From an uncultured Clostridia bacterium (lineage in GTDB: Bacteria; Bacillota; Clostridia; Saccharofermentanales; Saccharofermentanaceae), in NCBI GenBank assembly GCA_947303255.1, contig CAMYXL010000019.1:1-44668 (forward strand): 44,668 nt of DNA, given 5' to 3'. The position numbers and the translations under genes are program-made. Shown piece after piece: positions 8,305-18,296 of this stretch; the first letter of the stretch is position 1, and the number at the start of each line of letters is the position of its first letter. Below the pieces are notes generated by a model. That model did no database searches. It had not been told where the DNA came from and was given only the letters and a program-made list of their open reading frames with translations.

Positions 8305-9768
8305 TTATATCATTAAAATCAAAAGTATTAAATATATACCTGCGTGAACGGTCGCCGTGAACCTTACAACGTTGGCGTGACGCTTAACCGGCATAGCTGA
8401 TATGAACGGCAGGAAGGCACAGAAGACTCCGCCTATCGAAAGCAATGCTATATCGTTTTTTCCGAGAAGAGCACATACCATAAACATGATAAATGACGGG
8501 ATCATCGTGAAAAGGAACATCATGTATGTTCCGAAGTATGAACATCCGCCAAAGCCCTTGATCCTTGATATACTGTCGCACCTTGCAACTATCATGATGG
8601 ATACGAAATCCAGAACGAATACGGAAACAGCGATAATGACCTTGCTCGAAGAATCAAAAATACCATTCATGCCCCAGGCGTTATTTACCACGAGAAGAGC
8701 AAATGAAAGGATAGCAAAAGTGAGGATAGCTGCAAGCGACATGGTCTTATGAGGTCTTTTGACCTTAAAGTTCTTAACAAGATAAGGAGTCCTGATCAAT
8801 GCCATTAGAACGAGCATCACACACGGGAAGATACCTAAGATCTTGAAGATCAGATCCTCTTTGTCTCCGATAATGGTCAATACCACAAGTCCGACAGTCG
8901 TTAAGACTGCAGCTGTAAGGACGATAACTTTTGTGACGAAATCGATCTTGTCTTTGTCTTCTGCGACCATCCTGAAACGGACGACGGGTATTTTCGAGAG
9001 GAACATAAAAAGGCCGGAGATAAATAGTGCGACTGACATGATGAAGACCATGTACCAGCCGATTATGGCTTTGGCCGGTTCCCTGCCTGTCGAATAGTTG
9101 GAAGCAAGGTAATCAGCAAGTTCGATCTGGAAGGACGGAGACATGTAAAAGAACATGCCGTCACCGTTTCCGATTGACGATACGGAAAGATATCTGTTGC
9201 CCAAAGGATTCATGTAGACTTCGGAAGAGAAGGTTCCGCCTGTCTTGGAAGTGATACCGAACAGGGTATCTTCGCCCGAAAGACGTTCATACATGATCTT
9301 GGAATCGCTTTTCTCGGCGTTATCATCCGTAAAGATAGCCACATCATGGACAGGAAAATCAGAACCCATTCCTTCCATGGAATAATTAGTCTCAAACTTC
9401 GGATTTACAAGAACAAATCCAAGGGTATCCTCATCAGTATCAAAGAGTTTCAGCGAACTCGTTGCAGCCTCACCTTGAGCAAGAATAACGATGCTCTGGC
9501 TCCTGTAGCCTCTAGGAAGGCTTATCTGCTCGCCGATACTCTGGGCTTTTACAAGATCCTTATTAAGGATCAAAGTCTGAAAACCCGCACGTCCCATCGC
9601 CATACGGAACATGGTAGCAGTGAATTTGCTGTCGGAATTACCGTACATGACAAGGACCGGAGAATCTTTCTCATATCCCGTATAGGAATATCCGAAAAGT
9701 CCGATCTGAGCGATGAGTGCGAGGATCATAAGAATGACCCCGAGTAGAGTGACACCTCTTAATTTCAT
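8305..9768 (-). CDS. Unknown polytopic membrane protein with extracytoplasmic domain
   Basis: The 487 residues start with a membrane anchor (VTLLGVILMILALIAQIGLFGYS). An outside domain of about 200 residues follows, then about seven membrane helices from residue 235 to the end. The outside domain has alternating strands and helices (SPVLVMYGNSDSKFTATMF, SIVILAQGEAATSSL, DTLGFVLVNPKF) that recall an alpha/beta-hydrolase start. The nucleophile-elbow position reads GEAA, so it would be inactive as a hydrolase. It begins two bases after murC ends and so is cotranslated with it. A role in envelope biology is plausible from context. No family is recognised. Confidence 0.7.
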   Translation of the reverse strand: MKLRGVTLLGVILMILALIAQIGLFGYSYTGYEKDSPVLVMYGNSDSKFTATMFRMAMGRAGFQTLILNKDLVKAQSIGEQISLPRGYRSQSIVILAQGEAATSSLKLFDTDEDTLGFVLVNPKFETNYSMEGMGSDFPVHDVAIFTDDNAEKSDSKIMYERLSGEDTLFGITSKTGGTFSSEVYMNPLGNRYLSVSSIGNGDGMFFYMSPSFQIELADYLASNYSTGREPAKAIIGWYMVFIMSVALFISGLFMFLSKIPVVRFRMVAEDKDKIDFVTKVIVLTAAVLTTVGLVVLTIIGDKEDLIFKILGIFPCVMLVLMALIRTPYLVKNFKVKRPHKTMSLAAILTFAILSFALLVVNNAWGMNGIFDSSSKVIIAVSVFVLDFVSIMIVARCDSISRIKGFGGCSYFGTYMMFLFTMIPSFIMFMVCALLGKNDIALLSIGGVFCAFLPFISAMPVKRHANVVRFTATVHAGIYLILLILMI

Positions 9769-9770
9769 TA

Positions 9771-11219
9771 TTATCTTTCCTTCTTAACAAGTTCGTCGCC
9801 GAGTTCCCTGATATCTTCAGGTCCCAAGATCAAGATCAGGTCATCCTGTCCGACCAGCTCATCAAGTCTTCCGATTATATCTTCTTTCTTCTCGAAAAAC
9901 TCCGAGTCACCGCCTCTTTTGTTGATCTCATTTGAGATATCAAGACTGGAGATCTCATGAGTGTTGATCTCACGGTCACTGAAGATCTCTGAGAACAATA
10001 CCTTCTTGCAAGGAAGAAGTGATGTTACGTAATCTTCGAAGAGCATCTTTGTTCGATTGAAAGTCAAAGGCTGGAACACAACCCACATATTCTTGTGAGG
10101 CATGTGGCTCGCAGCTTCGATCGTAGCTCTGGCAGCCGCAGGATGGTGCGCATAATCTACGACGACTGTAGCCCCCCTATACGTTCCCTTTGTCGTATAT
10201 CTTCCGTCTGCACCCTTAAATTCGTTGAGTGCTTTAAGGCAAGCTGAAGGCTCGCCGCCGTTTAAAAGAGCACAGCAAAGTGCGATGAGACTGTTATCGA
10301 TATTGTGTTTTCCTGGGATCTGAAGTTCGGCTCTTCCGATCTTGTTTCCCATGAACCACACGTCAAACTGAGGAAGTCCGCCGTCGTAGGAAATATTGTC
10401 AGCTGCCATATCAGGCTCTTTTCCGGTATATGCACATGCTTCACCCTTGATTCCGCATGTGTAGACCTTAAACATCTCCCTGCCTTCATTCTTCCATTTC
10501 TCGGAAGCGATCTTAAGACTCTCGGCAGTATTCTTGCAGTGTCCTGTAACTACTACATTTCCGCCGTCACAAAGCTTATCAAGGAACAAAGCGAAAACAT
10601 CGATTACATCCTGAAGCAAAGGATAGCAGTCAACATGGTCGTGATCGATATTCGTGATGGCAGCAGTCGTGGACGAGAAATTAAGAAATGATCTTTTGAA
10701 CTCACATGCTTCAGATACGAGAAGATCTTTTCCCTTTCCAAGTCTTACTGTTCCGTTGAACGAATAGAAATCAGCGCCGAGATGAACTGTCGGATCCTTC
10801 TTACTCTCAAGGAGCATAAGGGATGTCATAGCTGTTGTTGTAGTCTTTCCGTGTGTACCGGAAATATTGATGACTGATCCGTAACTTTCGGTTATCATTC
10901 CGAGGAATTCAGATCTGTCAAACATCGTGATGTTATTATCCATCGCATACTTAACTTCCTTATTTGTAGGAAGACAAGCTGCTGTCTTTACAATGTAATC
11001 AGGCTTGAACTCAATAAGGTTCTCCTCAACCTGGGAATCATAAACAGTGATCCCCTTATCTTTAAGCATCTCCGTTCTCTCTGACGGATTCATGTCGGAA
11101 CCTCCGACCTTGAAGCCATATCCCTGAGCCAAAAGAGCAAGTCCGCTCATGGAAATACCGCCGATACCAATGAAATATATTTTTGAACCGGATTCGAGTT
11201 TATTCAAACCTCTTTGCAT
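9771..11219 (-). CDS. murC: UDP-N-acetylmuramate--L-alanine ligase
   Basis: Adds L-alanine to UDP-MurNAc in the first amino-acid step of peptidoglycan precursor synthesis in the cytoplasm. Marks are the N-terminal dinucleotide-type loop (YFIGIGGISMSGLALLAQ), the Mur-ligase ATP loop ISGTHGKTTTTAM near residue 115, and the C-terminal DYAHHPAA segment typical of MurC. The length of 482 residues is slightly above average. The binding site AAGGTGATCTA precedes the ATG. Confidence 0.95.
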   Translation of the reverse strand: MQRGLNKLESGSKIYFIGIGGISMSGLALLAQGYGFKVGGSDMNPSERTEMLKDKGITVYDSQVEENLIEFKPDYIVKTAACLPTNKEVKYAMDNNITMFDRSEFLGMITESYGSVINISGTHGKTTTTAMTSLMLLESKKDPTVHLGADFYSFNGTVRLGKGKDLLVSEACEFKRSFLNFSSTTAAITNIDHDHVDCYPLLQDVIDVFALFLDKLCDGGNVVVTGHCKNTAESLKIASEKWKNEGREMFKVYTCGIKGEACAYTGKEPDMAADNISYDGGLPQFDVWFMGNKIGRAELQIPGKHNIDNSLIALCCALLNGGEPSACLKALNEFKGADGRYTTKGTYRGATVVVDYAHHPAAARATIEAASHMPHKNMWVVFQPLTFNRTKMLFEDYVTSLLPCKKVLFSEIFSDREINTHEISSLDISNEINKRGGDSEFFEKKEDIIGRLDELVGQDDLILILGPEDIRELGDELVKKER

Positions 11220-11291
11220 TAGATCACCTTCTTAAAAAATCGCATAGAAATAGTATTGCACAATATTCCAAATTAAAAAAGAAAAAATAAA

Positions 11292-11322
11292 AGGACTGCT
11301 CCATTGTTTACGGAACAGTCCT
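11292..11322 (-). terminator. Terminator of the rpsF-ftsH operon
   Basis: On the minus strand an 11-base-pair stem (AGGACTGTTCC / GGAGCAGTCCT, one G-T pair) has a nine-base loop and is followed by TTTTATTTTTTC. It lies 17 bases after the ftsH stop. Confidence 0.9.
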
Positions 11323-11338
11323 CAAATTCAAATTCAGA

Positions 11339-13294
11339 TTATGTTGCCGGAGCAGGTGCTGCCGGTGCAGCAGGAGTATCTCCGCCTTCCTTATCGTCGG
11401 AAGGATTTGAATACTTTGCCTTCATCTCCTCTTCCTTCTGGTGGATGGCAGTAAGATCACCGTTAGCGAGGTAGATCTCTTCGAACTCAGGACCGTCAAC
11501 CTTGCTGACTTCGAGAAGACGAGCCGCAAGACCTTCAACAATAGCACTCTTCTCGTGAAGGATCTGCTTTGTCTCTTCGTAGCAAGTATCGATGATAGAC
11601 TTGATCTCCTCATCGATCTCAGCTGCAGTTACATCTGAGTAAGGCTGTACCTGACCATAGGAACCGCCGATAAATACTTCGTTGCTGTCATCGCCGAATA
11701 CCATGTTCTTGAACTTATCGGAAAGACCGAAACGCTTGATCATGGATGTAGCAATGCGGTTACAGTGCTGCAGGTCGCTTGAAGCACCTGTGCTTATATC
11801 ATCAAGGAAGATCTCTTCAGCAGCACGTCTGCCGAGCGATACCTTGATATCATCGAGAAGCATTCTCTTTGTGTGGAACTCAGTATCCTCGATAGGCTTA
11901 TGAGAAGTAAAGCCGCCTGCCTGTCCTACCGGAATGATCGTTACACGGTCAACCTTGTCGGTAGTAGAGATAGCACGAAGAACGATAGCGTGACCTGCTT
12001 CATGATAAGCAGTAAGTTTCTTTGTCTTCTCAGATGGCTTCTTGGAGTTCTTCTCAGGACCCATCATTACTCTGTATGTAGCATCGGATACCTCAAGAGG
12101 AGTGATCTCCTTCTTGTTTCTTCTTGCTGCGAGAAGAGCAGCTTCGTTAAGAAGGTTGGAAAGATCAGCACCGGTAAATCCGACTGTTGCTCTTGCAACT
12201 TCCATAAGATCTACATCCTTGAGCGGCTTGCCCTTTGCATGGATCTTAAGGATAGCTTCTCTCTCGTAAAGGTCAGGCTCAGAAACATGAACTCTTCTGT
12301 CGAAACGTCCCGGACGGAGAAGTGCCGGATCCAAGACATCAGCTCTGTTTGTAGCTGCCATTACGATAACGTTTGTATTTGTATCAAAACCGTCCATCTC
12401 AACGAGTATCTGGTTAAGTGTCTGCTCACGCTCGTCGTGTCCGCCGCCAAGACCTGAACCTCTTCTTCTACCAACAGCATCGATCTCATCGATAAAGATA
12501 ACGCTCGGAGCTGCTTTCTTAGCATCTGTGAAAAGGCTTCTTACACGGGATGCACCGACACCGACGAACATCTCTACGAAGTCGGAACCGGACATATGGA
12601 AGAATGGAACGCCTGCCTCACCTGCAACTGCTTTTGCAAGGAGTGTCTTACCTGTACCAGGAGGGCCTGAAAGGATAACGCCTTTCGGGATCTTTGCTCC
12701 GAGTTTTTTGTATTTTTCAGGATTCTTCAGGAAGTCTACCATCTCCTGGAGCTCTTCTTTTTCTTCAGCACAACCTGCAACATCGCCGAATCTGATCTTC
12801 ATCTGGTTTGCAGTAACGAGCTTAGCTCTGTTCTGGCCGAAGTTGAATACTCCTTTGTCTCCGCCCTGTCTTGTAAGGAAGATGAAAAGTACTACCGAAC
12901 CGACAACGGCGATTACAACTATAGTGTCAAGTACGATTCCCCAGTTGAACGGTTCCTCGTATTTGTAAGAATCGATCTTACCTTCTGACTTTGCATGCTC
13001 AAGGTATTCAATGAGCTCATCTGTACCTTCCTGAGGAACATCGAGGGACTTTGAAAGTTCCTTGCCGTCCTTCTTGTACTCGATGATGGCTGTTGTGCCG
13101 CGAAGAGTTACGTTCTTAACATCGTATTCCTCGGACTCGATGTAACTATAAACATACTCGACCTTGTCCTTGGATGTATCTCTTCCGAAAATGCTGACAA
13201 ACAATACACAAAGACCGATTATCAAGACCAGATAAAAAAGAAGTCCCGATAAAGGCGGCATCTTTCTGTTGTTTGAACCGTTGTTGTCGCTCAT
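11339..13294 (-). CDS. ftsH: ATP-dependent zinc metalloprotease FtsH
   Basis: Membrane-bound AAA+ protease for membrane quality control. Two membrane segments lie near 15-36 and 119-141. Walker A is GPPGTGKT at 210-217, Walker B is SVIFIDEID near 264-272, and the second region of homology is near [19 protein letters not shown]. The zinc site HEAGH is at 431-435. The tail is poor in complexity ([11 protein letters not shown]) and probably disordered. The ATG overlaps the hpt stop as TAATG, so translation is coupled. The order tilS-hpt-ftsH is conserved in Firmicutes. Confidence 0.97.
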   Translation of the reverse strand: MSDNNGSNNRKMPPLSGLLFYLVLIIGLCVLFVSIFGRDTSKDKVEYVYSYIESEEYDVKNVTLRGTTAIIEYKKDGKELSKSLDVPQEGTDELIEYLEHAKSEGKIDSYKYEEPFNWGIVLDTIVVIAVVGSVVLFIFLTRQGGDKGVFNFGQNRAKLVTANQMKIRFGDVAGCAEEKEELQEMVDFLKNPEKYKKLGAKIPKGVILSGPPGTGKTLLAKAVAGEAGVPFFHMSGSDFVEMFVGVGASRVRSLFTDAKKAAPSVIFIDEIDAVGRRRGSGLGGGHDEREQTLNQILVEMDGFDTNTNVIVMAATNRADVLDPALLRPGRFDRRVHVSEPDLYEREAILKIHAKGKPLKDVDLMEVARATVGFTGADLSNLLNEAALLAARRNKKEITPLEVSDATYRVMMGPEKNSKKPSEKTKKLTAYHEAGHAIVLRAISTTDKVDRVTIIPVGQAGGFTSHKPIEDTEFHTKRMLLDDIKVSLGRRAAEEIFLDDISTGASSDLQHCNRIATSMIKRFGLSDKFKNMVFGDDSNEVFIGGSYGQVQPYSDVTAAEIDEEIKSIIDTCYEETKQILHEKSAIVEGLAARLLEVSKVDGPEFEEIYLANGDLTAIHQKEEEMKAKYSNPSDDKEGGDTPAAPAAPAPAT

Positions 13295-13830
13295 TAATTA
13301 CCTCCGTTCATGGATACAACGCAGATATCCTTAAGATTTCTGAACTCTCCGTCGTAATCCAAGCCATAACCAACAATAAATTTGTCAGGGATCGTTATTC
13401 CCTTATAATCAGCCTCGATCTCGTTAACACGTCTTTCAGGCTTATCAAAAGCCGTACAGATCTTGAGGCTCTTCGGATTTCTCTTAAGCAGGAGTTCCTT
13501 GAGACACTTGAGTGTATAACCTGTGTCAATGATGTCCTCAACGATAAGAACATTCTTGCCTTCGATATCGAATGAGCAATCCTTCTTGATCGTCAGAACT
13601 CCGGTAGAAGTCTGTCCCTGGTAACTTGATACCTGCATAAAGTCGATCTTTACCGGCATCGTAAGATGTCTTATAAGATCAGCTGCAAAGATGAAGCTTC
13701 CTGTAAGGATACCGATGACCAGAAGTTCCTCGTCACCATAGTCCTTGTTGATCAGAGCAGCCGTATGTTCTACCATTGCTTTGATCTCGTTTGCTGAGAT
13801 CATTACTTCTGAGACGTCAACTCCGTTCAT
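13294..13830 (-). CDS. hpt: Hypoxanthine phosphoribosyltransferase
   Basis: Salvages hypoxanthine and guanine to IMP and GMP using PRPP. The PRPP-binding loop VLIVEDIIDTGYTL lies near residues 95-108. The purine-binding segment DKFIVGYGLDYDGEFRNL lies near the C-terminus. The length of 178 residues is typical. It overlaps the end of tilS by four bases (ATGA) and the start of ftsH by one base. Confidence 0.95.
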   Translation of the reverse strand: MNGVDVSEVMISANEIKAMVEHTAALINKDYGDEELLVIGILTGSFIFAADLIRHLTMPVKIDFMQVSSYQGQTSTGVLTIKKDCSFDIEGKNVLIVEDIIDTGYTLKCLKELLLKRNPKSLKICTAFDKPERRVNEIEADYKGITIPDKFIVGYGLDYDGEFRNLKDICVVSMNGGN

Positions 13831-15308
13831 GCTTCAACCTCCGTTAACCGTATTACCAGATACTTGGTTTTTCCCTTATCTGCTGCATCTTCAAGGAACT
13901 TGTCCCTGGAGATATTGTCCGTAAATCCTATGGCATGTCCGACTCCGGGTATCCACAGGGCCTCATCGCCTCTTACGACTCCGAGTACCAGATCCTTTAC
14001 TGCGCCCGGCACTTTGTAAGATCCGAGGAGCTTATCGACCTTGGTCTTAAGGTCTGTTCCGGCACGCTTAAAAGTCATGTTCCTGTCGATCGGTCCGACA
14101 CTCAGTTCTTCGAGAAGATCCGGTGTAAAAAACGGACAAAACCACGAATTAGTATTATACCTTATCGTCTCAATATTCTCAACGATTTCATAATTTATTT
14201 TAATAAAGGATTTGGGTAAAATTGTTGTATTTTCCGCATCATTTAGTCTCATGAATTTCGTTTTATCTTCGAAAACAAGTAGCCCTAATGACTTAACGGC
14301 TCTTTTTAACCCGTCCTCAAGTTCTTCTGCTTTGCAAAAACCCAGCAAACCTGCTGCTACAAAGGCTTTTCGAGAAAAAGGAAGATCGATGCTCCTTCCT
14401 GACGGACCGTTATCGGTACAAAGTTCCAGAACGCTTTGAACATGCTTCTGCTCAAAATCGACCAGATCCCCGAAAGTCTCCTTCCAAAGAGCCCTGATAA
14501 GCCTGGTGGATATAGCCCTGTGGCAATTCTCAAAAACACCGGTATCAAGCACCAGGTGCTTTCTGTCAAAGCAGCTATTAAACTTCTCAGAGACAAGACC
14601 GTCAATAAGATCCATGTCATCACTTAAAAGCTTATAAGTCTCAAAAAGTGCTTCGGAAGGTTCTTTTACGGATACTCCCGAGATCTCAGGAAGTATCTTG
14701 TTACGCCAGATATTTCTTGTGCAGCAGTTCTCGGCGTTGGTCACATCCTCGCAGTGAGGCTGTCCAAGGCTGTCCAGAAATTCGAGGATCTCCTTTTTCG
14801 AGACGCAAAGGAAAGGCCTTACTGCCCTGTCACTTACGGCACGCGGAGACAAGAGTCCTTCAAGTCCGCTGCCCCTGAATACGTTCATGAGCATAGTCTC
14901 GGACAGGTCATCCTTGTGATGCGCAAGGCAGATCACTGACTTTTTATCCTTTTCTTCTCCGAAAAGCTCAGCAGCGTATGATTCAAAGGCTTCATAGCGT
15001 AAGATCCTGCCCGTATCCTCGATCGAACGGGACCTGATCTTTGCTTCTTCGCCAACGTTAAACTTATAGACTTTGCAAGGGATATCGAGGCTTTTACAGA
15101 GGTCTTCCACGAACTTTTGATCCCTGTCCGCATCTTCGCGAAGACAGTGATTTACATGAACAACATGAATATCTGATGACGTTATCATGGGAAGGACCCT
15201 TAAAAGCGCCACGGAATCAGCTCCGCCCGAGCAACCGACTATCAAAGACCTTCCGTCGAAGATCCCGTTATCGGCTGAAAAACTACGGACCTTTTCAACA
15301 AATTCCAT
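13827..15308 (-). CDS. tilS: tRNA(Ile)-lysidine synthase
   Basis: Converts C34 of the CAU-anticodon isoleucine tRNA to lysidine, which switches both charging and decoding. The ATP pyrophosphatase loop is GCSGGADSVALLR near residue 24. VHVNHCLREDADRDQKFVED and CLAHHKDDLSETMLMNVFRGSGLEGL follow, as in the family. The C-terminal TilS domain appears around NMTFKRAGTDLKTKVDKLL. The length of 493 residues matches the long Firmicutes form. It starts three bases after the dnaB stop. Confidence 0.94.
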   Translation of the reverse strand: MEFVEKVRSFSADNGIFDGRSLIVGCSGGADSVALLRVLPMITSSDIHVVHVNHCLREDADRDQKFVEDLCKSLDIPCKVYKFNVGEEAKIRSRSIEDTGRILRYEAFESYAAELFGEEKDKKSVICLAHHKDDLSETMLMNVFRGSGLEGLLSPRAVSDRAVRPFLCVSKKEILEFLDSLGQPHCEDVTNAENCCTRNIWRNKILPEISGVSVKEPSEALFETYKLLSDDMDLIDGLVSEKFNSCFDRKHLVLDTGVFENCHRAISTRLIRALWKETFGDLVDFEQKHVQSVLELCTDNGPSGRSIDLPFSRKAFVAAGLLGFCKAEELEDGLKRAVKSLGLLVFEDKTKFMRLNDAENTTILPKSFIKINYEIVENIETIRYNTNSWFCPFFTPDLLEELSVGPIDRNMTFKRAGTDLKTKVDKLLGSYKVPGAVKDLVLGVVRGDEALWIPGVGHAIGFTDNISRDKFLEDAADKGKTKYLVIRLTEVEA

Positions 15309-15311
15309 GTA

Positions 15312-16946
15312 TCAGAACAAACCCTCCGGGAAGTCACTTGATGTTTCCGCATCGTTAAACATCTCATCATTGGCCACATTCTCAAGAGGAGCTTCGTCTC
15401 CCGGCATAATCGGCTCCGGCTCATAATCCGGCGGCGGAACCTGATCATAATCTGCAGGAGGCATCGGCGGCATATCAGGCACTGACTGCTCCTCCGGATA
15501 TGAATAAGAAGCGGAAGCAGACTGCTGATCCTGTCTTTGCGGAGGTCTTGTTCCAGGCTGTTCCTGCGGCTCGTTCTTATCAGGTTTTTCCATGAAGAGA
15601 GTCTTGGATCCGATCCACTTGAGGAAGATAGGTCCTGTACTTCCGTGACGGTTCTTGGCAACGATGATCCTCGCGGATTGTTCGTTAGGAACCTCACCGT
15701 CCTTATCATAGTAATTATCTCTGTCGATAAACCAAACACTGTCGGCATCCTGCTCGATAGCACCGGAATCACGAAGATCAGAAAGCATAGGTGTATGATC
15801 TTCTCTCGACTCAGGACCACGGGACAACTGTGAGAGCGCCAAAATAGGCACCTCAAGCTCCTTAGCCATGACCTTAAGGCTTCTCGAGATCTCAGTTACT
15901 TCGGCCTGTCTGGACATATTGGATCTCTGTTTATCAGGAAGGCTCATGAGCTGCAGATAGTCGATGATAACAAGTCCGAGCTTACCTTCAGCCTTCAATC
16001 TCTTACAGTCGGAGATCATCGATGCAGGATTTGCAACGGAAGTGTCATTAACGTAGATGCTTAGTTCATTCAAGCTCTTGGTTCCTCTATAGAGTTCCAT
16101 GATCTTGTCTTCTTTAAAGTTCGCATACTGAAGATCTTTTGCCGTAAAATCAGTCCTCGATGCGATAATTCTGTTTCCAAGCTCTGTCTTACTCATCTCG
16201 AGAGAGAAGATACAGACAGGAGTATTGAACAACGAAGCAGTATTAACCGCGATGTTGATGGCAAGAGCCGTCTTACCCATACCAGGTCTTGCGGCAAGGA
16301 TGTTAAATGTTCCCGGGCGAAGACCGCCGAGCTTAGCATCCAATCTGTTAAAACCTGTCTTGATAACACGACGTGACGTCTTACCTGTGGAAACGTTATA
16401 GATATCATTGATTGTTTTCTTAAGGATATCCTTAAGAGATTCAAAACCTTCATCTTCCCTGGATTCGCGGAGCTGTGACAGCTCATTGATAGCTGTATCA
16501 GCAATATCGGAAGCTGAGGACTCGCCGTTCTTGGCCAATGCTCCGATCTTGTCCAAGGTCTTGATAAGTTTTCTTCTGGAACTGGCGTCCTTGATGATCC
16601 TTACATAATCTTCTTTGCTGGACGGGATGGCATATGTATCGGTAAGTCCCATTACATAGCTGTTTCCGCCTGCCTTCTGGAGAATACCGTCACTTTGAAG
16701 TTTCTTGATGATCGTATAAGGATCTATTGTCTGACTGTCCTCATAAAGCTTGGATATAGTCAGGAATAAGATCTGGTGGCGCGGATCGTAAAAGTCTTCA
16801 GGGAATAATCTGCTGCTTACGACATGATCCAATACATCAGTGTTTTTAAGACACAACGACAGGAGAGCCTTCTCGCTCTCGACATCAAATGCGTTCTTCT
16901 TAGCATCATTTCCGATCAGATTGTCATTAAGTTCACGATCTGCCAC
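15312..16946 (-). CDS. dnaB: Replicative DNA helicase with long acidic tail
   Basis: Hexameric 5'-3' replication helicase, often named dnaC in Bacilli. The N-terminal DnaB domain covers residues 20-125. Walker A is ARPGMGKTAL near 219-228, Walker B is LVIIDYLQLM near 325-334, and a GSTGPIFLKW motif ends the core near 445. Residues 454-544 form an extra tail rich in Pro, Glu, Asp and Gln, with repeated PP and PDYE-type segments, ending in a hydrophobic DFPEGLF. Typical DnaB ends near 450-460. The start is GTG with AAAGGGG ten bases before. Gene order rplI-dnaB is classical. Confidence 0.95.
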   Translation of the reverse strand: MADRELNDNLIGNDAKKNAFDVESEKALLSLCLKNTDVLDHVVSSRLFPEDFYDPRHQILFLTISKLYEDSQTIDPYTIIKKLQSDGILQKAGGNSYVMGLTDTYAIPSSKEDYVRIIKDASSRRKLIKTLDKIGALAKNGESSASDIADTAINELSQLRESREDEGFESLKDILKKTINDIYNVSTGKTSRRVIKTGFNRLDAKLGGLRPGTFNILAARPGMGKTALAINIAVNTASLFNTPVCIFSLEMSKTELGNRIIASRTDFTAKDLQYANFKEDKIMELYRGTKSLNELSIYVNDTSVANPASMISDCKRLKAEGKLGLVIIDYLQLMSLPDKQRSNMSRQAEVTEISRSLKVMAKELEVPILALSQLSRGPESREDHTPMLSDLRDSGAIEQDADSVWFIDRDNYYDKDGEVPNEQSARIIVAKNRHGSTGPIFLKWIGSKTLFMEKPDKNEPQEQPGTRPPQRQDQQSASASYSYPEEQSVPDMPPMPPADYDQVPPPDYEPEPIMPGDEAPLENVANDEMFNDAETSSDFPEGLF

Positions 16947-16961
16947 TTTAAACGGACCCCT

Positions 16962-17405
16962 TTACTCAGCCTCAACCTCAAGTACGATATCACAGGAAAC
17001 CTCTGTGTGGAGCTTAACCTTAACTTCGTAAGTTCCGAGGTTCTTGATCTGTGACTTAAGTGTCAGATTCTTCTTGTCGATATCATAGCCGGCCTTCTTA
17101 AGAACAGCAGAGACATCCATTGCCGTGATAGCACCGTAGAGCTTTCCGCCCTCACCTGTCTTTGCCTTAAGAACGAATTTCTGTCCGCCGAGCTTTTTGC
17201 CTGTTTCTTTTGCAGCCTCGAGTTCTCTTCTGGCATGTTCTGCCTGAGCACCCTTCTTCATCTTTACATCATTGAGATTTGCTGCTGAATATTCACGTGC
17301 GACTTTCTGCTTAAGAAGGAAATTTCTTCCGTAGCCGTCGTTAACCTCTACTACATCATTAGCCTTTCCAAGGCCCTTTACATCTTTGAGAAGGATTACT
17401 TTCAT
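16962..17405 (-). CDS. rplI: Ribosomal protein L9
   Basis: Large-subunit protein with an N-terminal rRNA-binding domain and a long connecting helix. The start [21 protein letters not shown] and the segment [11 protein letters not shown] are diagnostic. The C-terminal domain is present, and the length of 147 residues is normal. A terminator lies between it and rpsR, so it is expressed by read-through together with dnaB. A GGGGG binding site precedes the ATG. Confidence 0.96.
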   Translation of the reverse strand: MKVILLKDVKGLGKANDVVEVNDGYGRNFLLKQKVAREYSAANLNDVKMKKGAQAEHARRELEAAKETGKKLGGQKFVLKAKTGEGGKLYGAITAMDVSAVLKKAGYDIDKKNLTLKSQIKNLGTYEVKVKLHTEVSCDIVLEVEAE

Positions 17406-17432
17406 TCCAACATACCCCCAAGAAAAAAATAA

Positions 17433-17455
17433 GGACGCCTTTTTAAAAGGCGCCC
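17433..17455 (-). terminator. Internal terminator between rpsR and rplI
   Basis: On the minus strand a nine-base-pair stem (GGGCGCCTT / AAGGCGTCC, one G-T pair) is followed by TTATTTTTTTC, only about 27 bases before the rplI start. There is too little room for a promoter after it, so partial read-through is expected. Confidence 0.8.
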
Positions 17456-17508
17456 TGTAATTATATACTATTTTTCACTCAATTCCAAACCGAAAACGGT
17501 ACACAGAA

Positions 17509-17778
17509 TTAGTCTGCGATAAATGGAAGAAGTGCAAGGTGACGTGCACGCTTGATAGCAGTTGTGAGCTCTCTCTGGTGCTTAGCACATGTACCTGTCA
17601 TTCTCTTAGGAAGGATCTTGCCGCGCTCGGAAACGAACTTACGAAGCTTAGCTGCGTCCTTGTAATCAATAACTTCTACCTTCTCAGCGCAGAAAGAACA
17701 TGTCTTTCTTCTGGAACGTCTTGGTCTCATGTTTCCGCCGAATTCACGACCTGCTTTAGGTGCTCTGTTATCAGCCAT
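17509..17778 (-). CDS. rpsR: Ribosomal protein S18
   Basis: Small-subunit protein that pairs with S6 on the 16S platform. The basic [16 protein letters not shown] start and the [23 protein letters not shown]-terminal half are typical. Cys27, Cys30 and Cys63 with the nearby His fit the zinc-binding form of S18. Length 89 residues. It lies in the conserved rpsF-ssb-rpsR order with a GGAGATTAAGACTT binding site. Confidence 0.97.
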   Translation of the reverse strand: MADNRAPKAGREFGGNMRPRRSRRKTCSFCAEKVEVIDYKDAAKLRKFVSERGKILPKRMTGTCAKHQRELTTAIKRARHLALLPFIAD

Positions 17779-17801
17779 AAGTCTTAATCTCCTTTACTAG
17801 A

Positions 17802-18272
17802 TCAAATGTCAAACGGCAATTCTCCATTGCCATCATCCTTTTCTTCGTAGATACTCGCGTCAATCGGAGCAACAGGAGCTTTAGGAGCTTCAGGTGCCGG
17901 AGCACTTGAAGGAGCCGGAGCCTGGGCAACAGGAGCGGATTCTCTGGAACCGGAGTTAGCGGAATCAGCAAACTCTGCCTCTTCAACTACTACCTCTGTA
18001 ACATAACGCTTCTGTCCCTGATTATCATCGTATGTACGTGTCTGAAGACTTCCTACTACTGCGATCTTGCTTCCCTTACGGAAATAAGAACCAATGAAGC
18101 TAGCTGTCTGTCTCCATGCTACACAGTTGATGAAATCAGCCTGACGCTGTCCGTTGTTATCCTTAAACCTTCTGTCTACTGCAATAGAGAAATTGCAGAA
18201 TGCAGTCTGGTTGGAAGTATTTCTTACTTCAGGATCTTTGGTCAATCTACCGATCAAAATTACTTTGTTCAT
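17802..18272 (-). CDS. ssb: Single-stranded DNA-binding protein
   Basis: Binds and protects single-stranded DNA in replication and repair. The OB fold is visible from MNKVILIGRLTKDPEVR to about residue 105 (FINCVAWRQTASFIGSYFRKG, VVGSLQTRTYDD). A Pro/Ala-rich linker follows, then the acidic partner-binding tip DDGNGELPFDI. The tip ends PFDI and so carries two residues beyond the usual PF end. It sits between rpsF and rpsR, as is usual in Firmicutes. Confidence 0.97.
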   Translation of the reverse strand: MNKVILIGRLTKDPEVRNTSNQTAFCNFSIAVDRRFKDNNGQRQADFINCVAWRQTASFIGSYFRKGSKIAVVGSLQTRTYDDNQGQKRYVTEVVVEEAEFADSANSGSRESAPVAQAPAPSSAPAPEAPKAPVAPIDASIYEEKDDGNGELPFDI

Positions 18273-18296
18273 TTAAAATTCCTCCGTGTCGTACGA

